This document shows, piece after piece, positions 17,518 through 26,608 of a DNA stretch of 64,000 nt. The notes beneath the pieces were generated by a model. The model searched no databases. It was given only the letters and a program-made list of their open reading frames with translations, and was not told the origin of the DNA. Position 1 is the stretch's first letter. Each line of letters begins with the position of its first letter. The translations under genes were made by a program, and so were the position numbers. The DNA is taken from contig NZ_WJXB01000001.1 of NCBI RefSeq assembly GCF_009664975.1, positions 186,001 through 250,000 of the forward strand. The letters are read 5' to 3'. Source of the stretch: Paenibacillus monticola. Its GTDB lineage: Bacteria > Bacillota > Bacilli > Paenibacillales > Paenibacillaceae.

Positions 17518-19179
17518 ATGAAGAAATGGAGTAGTCTTTCACTGGTAATGGTGCTAAGTGCAGTATTGGCCTTAAGCGGTTGCGGAGGAAACAACAACGC
17601 AAACACAGAAGCGACTGCGGGAACAAATACAGCAGCAACGACTGCACCGGAGAGCTCACCTGAGGCAACTGCTCAGGATACATTAATTGTAGGTCGTGGT
17701 GGGGATTCTGCTTCACTCGATCCTGCTATCGTTACCGATGGTGAATCTTTGAAGATTGCTCATCAAGTATTCGACTCCCTTTTGGAGTACAAACCAGGTA
17801 CTTCTGAAGTACAAGCTTCCCTTGCGGATAGTTGGGAAGTTACTCCAGATGGCTTGACCTACACATTCAAACTGCATCCAGGTGTGAAGTTTCATGATGG
17901 AACTGACCTAAATGCTGAAGCAGTAGTATTCAACTTCCAGCGTTGGAGTGACCCGAAGAGCGAATTCAAATTTGAAGGCGATTCTTTCGACTACTTTGAT
18001 TCTATGTTCGGACCTGATGGTAGCCGTGTCATTAAAGAAGTAAAGGCAGTTGACGCAACTACAGTACAATTTATCCTGAACCAACCGCAGGCGCCTTTCC
18101 TGCAGAACATCGCTATGACTTCTTTTGGTATTGCCAGCCCGACAGCAATTAAAGAGAAGAAAGAGAACTTCAAGAATGAACCCGTAGGAACAGGACCGTT
18201 CGTCTTCAAGGAATGGAAACGTAATGATTCCATTACGCTGGACAAGAACGCTACCTACTGGAAAGAAGGACTTCCTAAGCTGAATAAGGTTATCGTACGT
18301 TCCATTCCTGATAACTCGGCTCGCTTTAATGCTCTGCAGAACGGTGAAATCGACTTGATGGAGGATTTAAGTCCGGATGATCTGTCCACTCTCGAAGGAA
18401 ACACTGAATTGCAAAAAATTGAACGTCCACCGTTCAATGTTGCGTATCTCGGCTTTAACTTCAAGAAGAAACCTTTTGATAATGTGAAAGTAAGACAAGC
18501 ACTTAATTATGCCGTAAACAAACAAGCTATCATTGATGCTTTCTTTGCAGGACAGGCAACGGCTGCTGTTAACCCAATGCCGCCATCCCTATGGGGCTAC
18601 AACGACAGCGTGAAGGACTATGATTTTGATCTGGACAAAGCGAAGGCGCTGCTAGCAGAAGCTGGTTACCCTGATGGTCTGCCAGATACTGTAACACTGT
18701 ACGCAATGCCAGTATCCCGTCCTTATATGCCTGATGGTAAGAAGGTAGCGGAAGCCATTCAAGCAGATTGGGAGAAAATCGGCGTCAAAACCGTTATCGA
18801 ATCTCCAGAATGGGCTACTTACCTGGATGATACAAAGGCTGGCGAGAAGGATGATATCTTCATGCTCGGCTGGACTGGTGATAATGGCGACCCGGATAAC
18901 TTCTTGTATACTTTGCTGGATAAGGATGCAATTCCTGGTAACAACCGTGCATTCTATGCCAATGAAGAGCTGCATACCATTCTGATCAATGCACAGAAGG
19001 AAACCGATCAAACCAAGCGGTCCGATCTGTATAAGCAAGCACAGGTTATTATCAAAGAGGATGCACCGTGGATTCCATTAGTGCATACTACACCGCTTCT
19101 AGCTGCTAAAGCTAATCTGAAAGGTTTCGTTCCTGGACCGACAGGTACGGAATACTACAGTGAGGTTTACTTCGAATAG
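17518..19179 (+). CDS. oppA: Peptide ABC transporter substrate-binding lipoprotein
   Basis: 553 residues from the ATG at 17518 (GAAGGGAG upstream); the open frame to 17440 has no RBS. The lipobox LALSGCGG places the acylated cysteine near residue 22, followed by a Thr/Ala-rich spacer. The body is a family 5 extracellular solute-binding protein (SLADSWEVTPDGLTYTFKLHPGVKFHDGTDL, VRQALNYAVNKQAI). Two hairpins downstream separate it from the permease genes, which fits the higher amounts of binding protein usually needed. Confidence 0.93.
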   Translation: MKKWSSLSLVMVLSAVLALSGCGGNNNANTEATAGTNTAATTAPESSPEATAQDTLIVGRGGDSASLDPAIVTDGESLKIAHQVFDSLLEYKPGTSEVQASLADSWEVTPDGLTYTFKLHPGVKFHDGTDLNAEAVVFNFQRWSDPKSEFKFEGDSFDYFDSMFGPDGSRVIKEVKAVDATTVQFILNQPQAPFLQNIAMTSFGIASPTAIKEKKENFKNEPVGTGPFVFKEWKRNDSITLDKNATYWKEGLPKLNKVIVRSIPDNSARFNALQNGEIDLMEDLSPDDLSTLEGNTELQKIERPPFNVAYLGFNFKKKPFDNVKVRQALNYAVNKQAIIDAFFAGQATAAVNPMPPSLWGYNDSVKDYDFDLDKAKALLAEAGYPDGLPDTVTLYAMPVSRPYMPDGKKVAEAIQADWEKIGVKTVIESPEWATYLDDTKAGEKDDIFMLGWTGDNGDPDNFLYTLLDKDAIPGNNRAFYANEELHTILINAQKETDQTKRSDLYKQAQVIIKEDAPWIPLVHTTPLLAAKANLKGFVPGPTGTEYYSEVYFE

Positions 19180-19201
19180 TCTTATGTATAATATATTTTC
19201 T

Positions 19202-19228
19202 CTTGCCGCCGCTAATAGCGGCGGCAAG
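19202..19228 (+). terminator. Perfect 12-pair hairpin after the binding-protein gene
   Basis: CTTGCCGCCGCT (19202-19213) and AGCGGCGGCAAG (19217-19228) enclose AAT. No long U-run follows, so it is more likely an mRNA 3'-protecting structure or partial terminator. Confidence 0.7.
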
Positions 19229-19289
19229 TATGTTGTTTATCGAAAATTGGGGTCCTAGCATAAGTAGTTGAAATAAGCTTTAAAGCATA

Positions 19290-19313
19290 AGCTCCACTTT
19301 GTGGAGCTGTTTT
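19290..19313 (+). terminator. Second hairpin before the permease genes, probable attenuating terminator
   Basis: AGCTCCAC (19290-19297) pairs with GTGGAGCT (19301-19308), followed by GTTTTAT. It lies 30 bases before the permease start, so partial read-through would set permease expression. Confidence 0.6.
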
Positions 19314-19342
19314 ATAATTACACCTTTGGAAGGTGAGCCAAC

Positions 19343-20347
19343 TTGAACTCCTACCTATTAAAACGTGTTATGGTACTAATTCCCGTATTAATCGGGATGA
19401 CGATTATCGTCTTCTCTATCATTCATGCCATTCCTGGCGATCCGGCAGAGACGATCCTCGGTCAAAAGGCTACGGAGCAGTCCAAGCAGGCGTTGCGGGA
19501 ACAACTGGGTCTCGACAAGCCATGGCTGCAACAGTATTTTAACTATATGGGTGAATTGCTACACGGTGATCTTGGTACATCGATCCGTACCAAAACGCCA
19601 ATTGCCAAAGAAATTATGCCATATTTAGCGGCTACTCTTGAACTGACGGCAGCCAGTATGCTGTTTGCCACTTTCGTAGGGGTGAATGCAGGTATTCTGA
19701 GCGCCTGGAGGCAAAACTCATGGTTTGACTATACCGCGATGATTATCGCTCTAATTGGAGTATCCATGCCGATCTTCTGGCTTGGTCTAATGGAACAATT
19801 GATATTCGCATTAAAGCTGCATTGGCTGCCTTCTATAGGAAGGATGGACCAGCGTAACCCAATCGAGACTATCACTAACCTCTATGTTCTTGACAGCCTA
19901 TTGGCGGGACGCTGGGATCAGCTATGGATAGTCATTAAGCATTTGATCCTGCCAAGTATTGCTCTGGGGACGATTCCTATGGCCATCATTGCCCGGATGA
20001 CTCGCTCCAGCATGCTGGAAGTCATGAACTCCGATTATATCCGTACGGCAAAAGCCAAAGGCTTGTCGCAATTTCTGGTTGTGTACAAGCATGCGCTGAA
20101 GAATGCGCTGATTCCCGTGCTGACCGTGGTTGGTTTGCAGACGGGGGCGCTGCTTGGTGGTGCTGTGCTGACTGAAACGATCTTTGCTTGGCCGGGCGTG
20201 GGACGGTATATATTTGAAGCGATCAGCTCGCGTGACTACCCTGTCATTCAGACAGGTATTCTGATCATTGCGTTTATCTTTGTCTTTATCAATCTGCTTG
20301 TGGATCTTATGTATGCCGCTATAGATCCGCGCATCAACTACAAGTGA
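19343..20347 (+). CDS. oppB: Peptide ABC transporter permease (OppB/DppB type)
   Basis: 334 residues starting at TTG 19343 (GGAAGGTGAG upstream). Six hydrophobic segments and the BPD_transp_1 signature (DYIRTAKAKGLSQFLVVYKHALKNALIPVLT) with the EAA loop identify the inner permease. The N-terminus LLKRVMVLIPVLIGMTIIVF and the DPAETILG segment are typical of OppB/DppB. Confidence 0.93.
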   Translation: MNSYLLKRVMVLIPVLIGMTIIVFSIIHAIPGDPAETILGQKATEQSKQALREQLGLDKPWLQQYFNYMGELLHGDLGTSIRTKTPIAKEIMPYLAATLELTAASMLFATFVGVNAGILSAWRQNSWFDYTAMIIALIGVSMPIFWLGLMEQLIFALKLHWLPSIGRMDQRNPIETITNLYVLDSLLAGRWDQLWIVIKHLILPSIALGTIPMAIIARMTRSSMLEVMNSDYIRTAKAKGLSQFLVVYKHALKNALIPVLTVVGLQTGALLGGAVLTETIFAWPGVGRYIFEAISSRDYPVIQTGILIIAFIFVFINLLVDLMYAAIDPRINYK

Positions 20348-20358
20348 GGGGTGAACCT

Positions 20359-21252
20359 ATGGCACAGACAGCAATAAATGTAACTCCTCCGAATGTACCT
20401 GCCGAAAAGGTATCCAGTCCTTGGCGCGATGCGTGGAAGGCCTTTCGCAAGAACAAGACGGCAATGGTCGGACTTTACATTATTGTATTTTTTGTATTGA
20501 TTGCAATTTTTGCACCATTGATTGCACCTTATGGTTTCAAGGAACAGGTGCTGGTTAACCGGTTGAAGCCACCTTCTTCTGCGCATTGGTTCGGTACAGA
20601 TGATCTCGGAAGAGATCTGTTCACCCGTGTGATGTATGGCGCACGAATTTCGCTCTGGGTTGGATTCTTCTCGGTTATCGCTTCCATTTTTGTGGGTACC
20701 ATTCTTGGTATTCTGGCCGGTTTCTATGGTAAATGGATTGATATGCTGATTTCTCGCCTGTTCGATATTCTACTGGCGTTTCCGAGCATACTGCTAGCTA
20801 TAGCTATTGTAGCTATTCTGGGTCCATCTCTGCAGAATGCGTTGTACGCCATTGCCATCGTTAATATTCCGACCTATGGACGTCTTGTACGTGCCAAGGT
20901 ACTCAGCTTGAAATCTGAAGAATATATTACGGCGGCGAGAGCTATTGGAATGACAAATACCCGTATTCTGGTCACCCATATTCTGCCCAACAGTCTAACG
21001 CCAATTATCGTGCAGGGTACGTTAGGTATCGCAACAGCGATCATTGAAGCAGCCGCACTTGGGTTCCTGGGTCTGGGTGCCCAGCCTCCTGATCCCGAAT
21101 GGGGCAAGATGCTCTCAGACTCTCGTCAGTTTATCCAAAAGGCTCCTTGGACGGTGATCTTTCCAGGTCTGTCCATTATGTTGACAGTGCTGGGCTTTAA
21201 TCTGATGGGTGACGGTCTGCGTGATGTACTGGACCCACGGATGAAGAATTAG
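20359..21252 (+). CDS. oppC: Peptide ABC transporter permease (OppC/DppC type)
   Basis: 297 residues from the ATG at 20359 with GAGGGG seven bases upstream; the GTG at 20344 overlaps that RBS. An N-terminal oppC-type segment (WRDAWKAFRKNKTAMVGLYIIV) and the EAA loop (EEYITAARAIGMTNTRILVTHILPNSLTPIIV) define it. It pairs with the preceding permease. A 15-pair terminator closes the operon. Confidence 0.93.
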   Translation: MAQTAINVTPPNVPAEKVSSPWRDAWKAFRKNKTAMVGLYIIVFFVLIAIFAPLIAPYGFKEQVLVNRLKPPSSAHWFGTDDLGRDLFTRVMYGARISLWVGFFSVIASIFVGTILGILAGFYGKWIDMLISRLFDILLAFPSILLAIAIVAILGPSLQNALYAIAIVNIPTYGRLVRAKVLSLKSEEYITAARAIGMTNTRILVTHILPNSLTPIIVQGTLGIATAIIEAAALGFLGLGAQPPDPEWGKMLSDSRQFIQKAPWTVIFPGLSIMLTVLGFNLMGDGLRDVLDPRMKN

Positions 21253-21262
21253 AATTTGCAGA

Positions 21263-21302
21263 TAACCCTTTCAGCAAGAAATTGCTGAAAGGGTTATTTT
21301 TT
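21263..21302 (+). terminator. Intrinsic terminator of the peptide transporter operon
   Basis: A perfect 15-pair stem (21263-21277 with 21282-21296), loop GAAA, followed by a T-run. Confidence 0.92.
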
Positions 21303-21304
21303 AT

Positions 21305-21393
21305 GTTTATAAATTCTGAATATGTCCATTAATAACTAATTATAAACAAACATAACTAAAAGTATAGAAAAATGAAAAAGTATATGCTAGAAT
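21305..21393 (+). promoter_or_regulatory. modA promoter region with extended -10 and a spaced inverted repeat
   Basis: TGCTAGAAT (21385-21393) is an extended -10, with only a weak -35 upstream. GTTTATAA (21305-21312) and TTATAAAC (21340-21347) are inverted repeats that could bind the HTH/PBP-like regulator encoded downstream. AT-richness limits confidence. Confidence 0.4.
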
Positions 21394-21434
21394 GACTTCT
21401 AAACATATAGATAAAATTATTGGGAGGAATGGAA

Positions 21435-22220
21435 ATGTTCAAGAAATGGGCAACAGGATTGCTTGCGATCGCCATCCTATTGGCAGTGGGTTTAACATCG
21501 GTACCTCAGGGGAATGTGGAAGCGGCAACCAAGAAGACAGAGATCATAGTATCTGCTGCAGCAAGTCTGCAAGACAGCCTCGACAAGATAGCGGTGCTGT
21601 ATGAGAAGCAGCATCCTGATATCGACCTCGTCTTTAATTATGGCGCATCCGGCACATTGCAGAAGCAAATTGAACAAGGGGCTCCAGCGGATCTCTTCTT
21701 CTCAGCAGGAGATAAGCAGATGAATGCTCTGGTAGATGCTGGATTGATTGCGGATCACAAGATGCTGCTCAAAAATCAACTCGTACTGGTCGTTCCTTCC
21801 GAGTCAAAAAGTAAGATTACGACTATTACACAGCTTACGGATAAAACATTCAAAAAAGTCGCTGTCGGTCAACCGGAATCAGTACCCGCAGGTCAATATG
21901 CTCAGCAATCATTGACAACCAAGAAGGTGTGGGATACACTGCAAAGCAAGCTGATATTCGCTAAGGATGTTCGTGCGGTTCTCTCCTATGTAGAGACGGG
22001 AAATGCTGATGCAGGCTTCGTATATAAGACAGATGCGCTTACCTCTAATAAAGTGAAAATTGCCCTAACTATAGGCTCTTATGCACATAAAGCTATTAAT
22101 TATCCGGCTGGAGTGGTTAAGGATACCAAGAATCTGTCAGCCGCAAAGGCGTTCTACAGTTATGTTCAAACTAAAACAGCAAGCGATATCTTTACAAGCT
22201 ACGGATTTTTGCTTCCTTAA
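21435..22220 (+). CDS. modA: Molybdate ABC transporter substrate-binding protein
   Basis: 261 residues from the ATG at 21435 (GGGAGG seven bases upstream). A signal peptide (LLAIAILLAVGLTSV) precedes a ModA domain with the oxyanion-binding motifs SAAASLQDSLDKIA, YGASGTLQKQIEQGAPADLFFSAGD and VETGNADAGFVYKTDA. It binds molybdate or tungstate outside the membrane. There is no lipobox cysteine, so it either is released or stays tethered by an uncleaved N-terminus. It is followed by modB; no modC is present in the locus. Confidence 0.92.
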   Translation: MFKKWATGLLAIAILLAVGLTSVPQGNVEAATKKTEIIVSAAASLQDSLDKIAVLYEKQHPDIDLVFNYGASGTLQKQIEQGAPADLFFSAGDKQMNALVDAGLIADHKMLLKNQLVLVVPSESKSKITTITQLTDKTFKKVAVGQPESVPAGQYAQQSLTTKKVWDTLQSKLIFAKDVRAVLSYVETGNADAGFVYKTDALTSNKVKIALTIGSYAHKAINYPAGVVKDTKNLSAAKAFYSYVQTKTASDIFTSYGFLLP

Positions 22221-22266
22221 CTACTAATTTCACTACTAAATTCTCACATAAGCGGGTTGAAGGTAT

Positions 22267-22929
22267 ATGGACATCAATTGGACCGAATTTTTTGCCCCGG
22301 TTTGGTTGTCGGTCAAGATCTCAGTGATTACCAGCATAATTGTGTTCATCTTGGCAGCAGCTGCAGCCAGAGCGATGGCAAACAAAAAGTTCCCTGGCAG
22401 AAGTCTGGTGGAAACGGTGCTGCTGCTGCCTCTGGTCTTGCCACCGACGGTCGTAGGGTTTGTATTACTAGTTATCCTAGGCCGCCGTAGTTGGATTGGC
22501 AAGCTGTATGAGCAGTTTACGGAGCAGACCATTCTGTTTACATGGGGTGCAGCCGTTATTGCGGCAGTCGTCGTAGCCTTTCCCCTCGTATACCGCACCG
22601 TTAAAGCCGGATTCGAGGGGGTTGAGAAGGATCTTGAGGATGCTGCGCGTGCACAAGGAGCCAGTGAGCTACAGGTACTGCGTTATGTAACTATTCCTTT
22701 GGCTGGCCGATCGTTGGCTGCTGGTTATGTGCTGGGCTTTGCTCGCGGATTAGGGGAATTTGGAGCTACCATTATGGTGGCCGGTAATATTCCAGGCCGA
22801 ACACAGACGGTACCTACAGCTATCTATGTTGCAGTCGATGGCGGTAACATGACTTTAGCCTGGATGTGGGTGTGTTCCATTATTGTTATCTCGGCCGTCA
22901 TGCTAATGTTCATAAACCGTCATTCTTAA
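22267..22929 (+). CDS. modB: Molybdate ABC transporter permease
   Basis: 220 residues with five hydrophobic segments and the ModB motif GFEGVEKDLEDAARAQGASELQVLRYVTIPLAGRSLAAG (EAA loop) and GFARGLGEFGATIMVAGNIPGRTQT. It forms the membrane channel with ModA. The ATPase ModC is not encoded next to it, as in the B. subtilis yvgL-yvgM arrangement, so a distant or shared ATPase is implied. Confidence 0.93.
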   Translation: MDINWTEFFAPVWLSVKISVITSIIVFILAAAAARAMANKKFPGRSLVETVLLLPLVLPPTVVGFVLLVILGRRSWIGKLYEQFTEQTILFTWGAAVIAAVVVAFPLVYRTVKAGFEGVEKDLEDAARAQGASELQVLRYVTIPLAGRSLAAGYVLGFARGLGEFGATIMVAGNIPGRTQTVPTAIYVAVDGGNMTLAWMWVCSIIVISAVMLMFINRHS

Positions 22930-22950
22930 TTATTTAACTAGATGAATAGG

Positions 22951-22996
22951 AAAGCCCCAGCTTTGCCTCTGAACCTTGGCAAGCTGGGGCTTTTTA
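22951..22996. terminator. Bidirectional terminator between modB and the convergent regulator
   Basis: AAAGCCCCAGCTT (22951-22963) pairs with AAGCTGGGGCTTT (22981-22993), with T-runs for either strand. Confidence 0.88.
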
Positions 22997-23009
22997 TTGG
23001 ATGAGTACT

Positions 23010-23981
23010 TCAGGTCTCGAAAATGACTTTTCCCGTATCGCTGAGGTCATAACCATGGATGGAGCCAAGCTCATTCTGGAAGGCTGACGAACGAAGGATA
23101 TCAATAACCGCATGGATCCATTGCTCTTGACCGGTTTTTTTGACCATAACGAGATCATAACGCTCCTGAATCAGGGGGATGAATTCAATACCGTCGATTA
23201 TTTTGGCGGCCTTTTCTGTGCCGATACCCACATCAGCCTCGCCTCTAGCGACTTTTCCCGCTACTGCAAAATGGCTATTCTCCTCGGTGAAATAACCGGT
23301 CAGGCTTGCTGATTGAATGCCATGCAGTCGTAGCTGTTCATCTAGAAGCACCCGTGCACCAGACCCACGCTCCCTGTTGATTAATGTAAGTCCTTCCTGC
23401 TTCAGATCAGACCATTTCGTAATGCCCTTCGGGTTTCCCTTCTGCACATAAAATCCGGCGCTCCGAGCAAGCATGTGAACAACGATGTAGGAGAAGCCAA
23501 CCAGCAGCTTGCGGATATAAGGCAAATTGTATTCTCCCGTATCTCCATCCAAAAGATGCGTACTGACGATATCCGATTCGCCTTGGTACATGGCAATTAA
23601 GCTGTCTAGACTGCCAGCGTAAGAACGAAGAGGACGGGTAGAGGGTAGACTGCGCTCCAGGTGTGTGGCTAGAATATCCAACGACATATCCTGACCAGTA
23701 ATCACAATATTTCGTCCAGCTGCTTTGGCTTGAGACGCCATAGAATGCGGGAAAAGCTGCTGAACGACCGGATGGCTTGGATTAGCATTCATGATATTAG
23801 TAGAAGTTTCACTCCGTGAATTCTGTTTATAGGCCTCCAGATCGGAGAGATCGACACGCATCTGTTTGCCGACACGGTAAGAGGGCAACTCGCCTTTTTT
23901 GATCAGATCATATACTTTCAATTTGGATATTTTCAACAATCGGGCAATTTCTTCGGTCGTAAAAGATGTGTTCTCAGACAT
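23010..23981 (-). CDS. Excisionase-type HTH regulator with periplasmic-binding-like (molybdate-type) domain
   Basis: 323 residues; AGGAGG lies before the ATG. The N-terminus is an excisionase/MerR-like helix-turn-helix (FTTEEIARLLKISKLKVYDLIKKGELPSYRVGKQMRVDLSDLEAYK). The C-terminal two thirds is a PBP-like domain (HLERSLPSTRPLRSYAGSLDSLIAMYQGESDIVSTHLLDGDTGEYNLP, NRERGSGARVLLDEQL) of the kind found next to molybdate and molybdopterin genes. The family and arrangement match B. subtilis YvgK beside modAB homologues. It probably senses an oxyanion or related ligand and controls modAB; this is inference. Confidence 0.82.
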   Translation of the reverse strand: MSENTSFTTEEIARLLKISKLKVYDLIKKGELPSYRVGKQMRVDLSDLEAYKQNSRSETSTNIMNANPSHPVVQQLFPHSMASQAKAAGRNIVITGQDMSLDILATHLERSLPSTRPLRSYAGSLDSLIAMYQGESDIVSTHLLDGDTGEYNLPYIRKLLVGFSYIVVHMLARSAGFYVQKGNPKGITKWSDLKQEGLTLINRERGSGARVLLDEQLRLHGIQSASLTGYFTEENSHFAVAGKVARGEADVGIGTEKAAKIIDGIEFIPLIQERYDLVMVKKTGQEQWIHAVIDILRSSAFQNELGSIHGYDLSDTGKVIFET

Positions 23982-24110
23982 GGATGAATCCTCCTAGGTA
24001 TTGACTACTGCAGCAGCACTTCAAGTGAGTGTCATACTAGCACAAGCCTACCTTATTTTGTGGTCCTGTGCAATTACAGAAGACCTAGGAGGGGCCGAGT
24101 TTAGCTCAAC

Positions 24111-24866
24111 TTAATACATGTCCACTTGTTGGGTATTGGATAATCTGATCATTTCCGAAACCGTTACAAATCGGAAGCCCTTTTTTTCTAATTCAGGCAA
24201 AATAATCTGGAGAGCTTGTCGGGTCTGCGACTGTCCATGGACATGATCGTGAAACAGCACGATGTCGCCATTATGTGCATTTTGAATAACTTTTGTGGAG
24301 ATGCTGTATACCCCTGGACGATTCCAGTCATGCGTATCCTGATGCCAAGACCACAGAACTGGCTTTAAGCCCATACCGTTGGATACATCTATTAAGGTCT
24401 CATCGTACATGCCGCCCGGCGGTCGAAACAAAGCGCTTGGTTTGCCGGAAATCTTGATAATTTCATTCTCTGTGAGCGCCAGCTCCTGCTGGATTTGCTG
24501 CTCGGTAATAGGCTTTTTAAAATAAATATGGTTATAGGTATGGTTAGCTAATTCATGCCCCTCGGCGACCACTCGTTTGGCCACGTCCGGATAAGCTGCT
24601 ATTCTTTTTCCAATGGCAAAAAAAGTGCATTTCGCATGGTATTCATGCAGTACCTTGAGAATCTGGTCAGTCTCGGAGGGGTCCGGGCCATCGTCGAAAG
24701 TAAGGGCAATTACCTTTTGGTTAGTATGTACTTCCCAGATCATATCCCCTCGCTGTTCATAATAGAAACGGTTTTTCTCATGGGGACTGCTTTGGGCAGA
24801 AATAGAAGTAGTAAAGCCTAAGAGGAGCATAAGTGTCACACTTATAATTCTGGTACATGGTTTCAT
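24111..24866 (-). CDS. Secreted polysaccharide deacetylase (carbohydrate esterase family 4)
   Basis: 251 residues. A signal peptide (IISVTLMLLLGFTTSISAQ) is followed by a NodB domain with TFDDGPDPSETDQIL (motif 1), HELANHTYNH (motif 2, metal histidines), LFRPPGGMYDE (motif 3) and VLFHDHVHG (motif 5). Such enzymes remove acetyl groups from peptidoglycan, chitin oligomers or other N-acetylated polymers outside the cell. AGGTGAA precedes the ATG. The exact substrate cannot be read from sequence. Confidence 0.88.
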   Translation of the reverse strand: MKPCTRIISVTLMLLLGFTTSISAQSSPHEKNRFYYEQRGDMIWEVHTNQKVIALTFDDGPDPSETDQILKVLHEYHAKCTFFAIGKRIAAYPDVAKRVVAEGHELANHTYNHIYFKKPITEQQIQQELALTENEIIKISGKPSALFRPPGGMYDETLIDVSNGMGLKPVLWSWHQDTHDWNRPGVYSISTKVIQNAHNGDIVLFHDHVHGQSQTRQALQIILPELEKKGFRFVTVSEMIRLSNTQQVDMY

Positions 24867-25023
24867 GGGTTCACCTGTTTTTTACTTTAGAATGCTCTAA
24901 AGGCCGGATGAAATATTCATAGAGGAGCATTCTAAAGAACAAATTCATTAAAGCGTGAAAGTTTATATGAAAATGACTTATAATTAACACTAATACAGCA
25001 TAATGAATAGGGGCAGCAAAGAA

Positions 25024-26433
25024 ATGACACTTATTGAGAAAAGAGAGCACAGGCAATACCCGGAGATTACTCGGCTAGAAACGTCAAGAGCCGCCTATGA
25101 ACGCGATTATTCGCGTCTGATTCATTCGCCGACCTTTCGTCGGCTGCAGGGGAAATCACAGGTGTTTGGTGCAGGAACCGGGGACTATTACCGGACGCGC
25201 CTTACCCATTCCTTGGAGGTAGCGCAGATTGCTCGCGAGGCGGCCAAAAGCTTGCTGCGTTCCTACCCGGAGGTAGAAACAGGGCAGGCTGAGAATCCCG
25301 GTCTTGTTATTGATACTGAGGTGGTGGAATGTGCGGCTATTGCCCATGATTTCGGCCATCCGCCGTTCGGGCATAAAGGGGAAGAGGTGCTCGACAGCAT
25401 TCTGCAGCAGCTCATCGAAGATAAGACGAATGAGGAAGCTAAGCGGGCAAATGCGGGTCCGGTGCAACGACAGTTGATTCATGAGAATATGAAGCGGCGG
25501 TATGAGCATTTTGAGGGCAACGCTCACAACTTCCGTCTGATTATGTTCCTGGAGAAACGTGAGAATATTGACGGACTCAACCTGTCTGATGCTGTGCTGC
25601 TGGGGATTAACAAATACCCTTTTCCCGGCACCGTGCTCAAAAAAGGTATGTATCTGCATGAATGGAACTATATCTCAGACATCCGTAATCAATGGGGCAT
25701 CCCTGCCGGTAAGAAGACACTGGAAGCCCAGCTTATGGATCTGTGCGATGATATTGCCTATTCAGCACATGATCTGGAAGATGGCATAAAGGCAGGTAAG
25801 ATTGAGGTACACGAGCACTTTATGAATGATCCCTACACCCAGCGGTTAGTTGTGGAGAAGATCACGACGCTGGAAGATTTCTTTTGGAAGGACTGGAAGG
25901 AAGAGGGCATCCACGCTAAAGTTGCAGAGGTGTTAAGTTCGTTCCTTCGAGTCTGGGAGGAGAAGATGCCAACCTGTGAAAATGATTATTCCCGGACCCG
26001 CCGTGAAGTTAAGGCTTATTGGGTGAGTACCTTTGTTGCCAGCCTTGGCGTTATTCCGGATGGGGATTGGAAGAAGGTCACTTTTATTAAGGAAGGCCAA
26101 GAAGACGAGGATATGCTGCGGACGGTAAGTGTACTGAAAAGCTTTGCCTGGGTTACGATGATCCGTGATTTGCGTGTTCAGCGGCTGCAGAAGAGAAGCG
26201 AGTGGATTTTGCGCCGGTTATGGGCAGCTTTCCTTGATCCGGATACCTCAAAGGCGATCATTCCTTCAGATTGGCTGCAGCGTTTTGAGAAGGACCAGAA
26301 GCAGATCAAGCCGATCTGGACCTGGGAGCATATGGTGATTGATTATATCGCTGGTATGACGGATTCTTTTGCCGAAAAAATCTACAATGAGCTATACGGT
26401 CTGAAGGTGGGTTCGATTTACGATTTGGATTAG
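25024..26433 (+). CDS. dgt: Deoxyguanosinetriphosphate triphosphohydrolase (dGTPase)
   Basis: 469 residues from the ATG at 25024 with AGGGG upstream; another in-frame ATG at 25003 has no RBS. The HD-domain metal ligands are seen in TRLTHSLEVAQIAREAA and CAAIAHDFGHPPFGHKGEEVLD, with SPTFRRLQGKSQVF typical of dGTPases. It hydrolyses dGTP (or other dNTPs) to deoxynucleoside and triphosphate. The gene appears monocistronic. Confidence 0.88.
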   Translation: MTLIEKREHRQYPEITRLETSRAAYERDYSRLIHSPTFRRLQGKSQVFGAGTGDYYRTRLTHSLEVAQIAREAAKSLLRSYPEVETGQAENPGLVIDTEVVECAAIAHDFGHPPFGHKGEEVLDSILQQLIEDKTNEEAKRANAGPVQRQLIHENMKRRYEHFEGNAHNFRLIMFLEKRENIDGLNLSDAVLLGINKYPFPGTVLKKGMYLHEWNYISDIRNQWGIPAGKKTLEAQLMDLCDDIAYSAHDLEDGIKAGKIEVHEHFMNDPYTQRLVVEKITTLEDFFWKDWKEEGIHAKVAEVLSSFLRVWEEKMPTCENDYSRTRREVKAYWVSTFVASLGVIPDGDWKKVTFIKEGQEDEDMLRTVSVLKSFAWVTMIRDLRVQRLQKRSEWILRRLWAAFLDPDTSKAIIPSDWLQRFEKDQKQIKPIWTWEHMVIDYIAGMTDSFAEKIYNELYGLKVGSIYDLD

Positions 26434-26608
26434 TTAGTTCTGAGCACAGCCCGGCCGCTTGCTATAGGTGTGATAAAGAGGGCAACGCCGGTGCTGGAAC
26501 GCTTGAAGGATGGGCAACTGCATCTTTTTTTTTGCTTATTTATGAAAATGAAAAGTAACACTATGGAAAAATATGAAATGTTTTTGAAAAGGCTAGGGGG
26601 GCGTACAT

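Noticed and set aside
26434-26608. Possible riboswitch or terminator before the chemoreceptor gene
   Set aside because: GATG/CATC with nine T is too weak a stem, and GEMM landmarks (GCAAAGC, GNRA hairpin) are absent. I see nothing firm in this gap.
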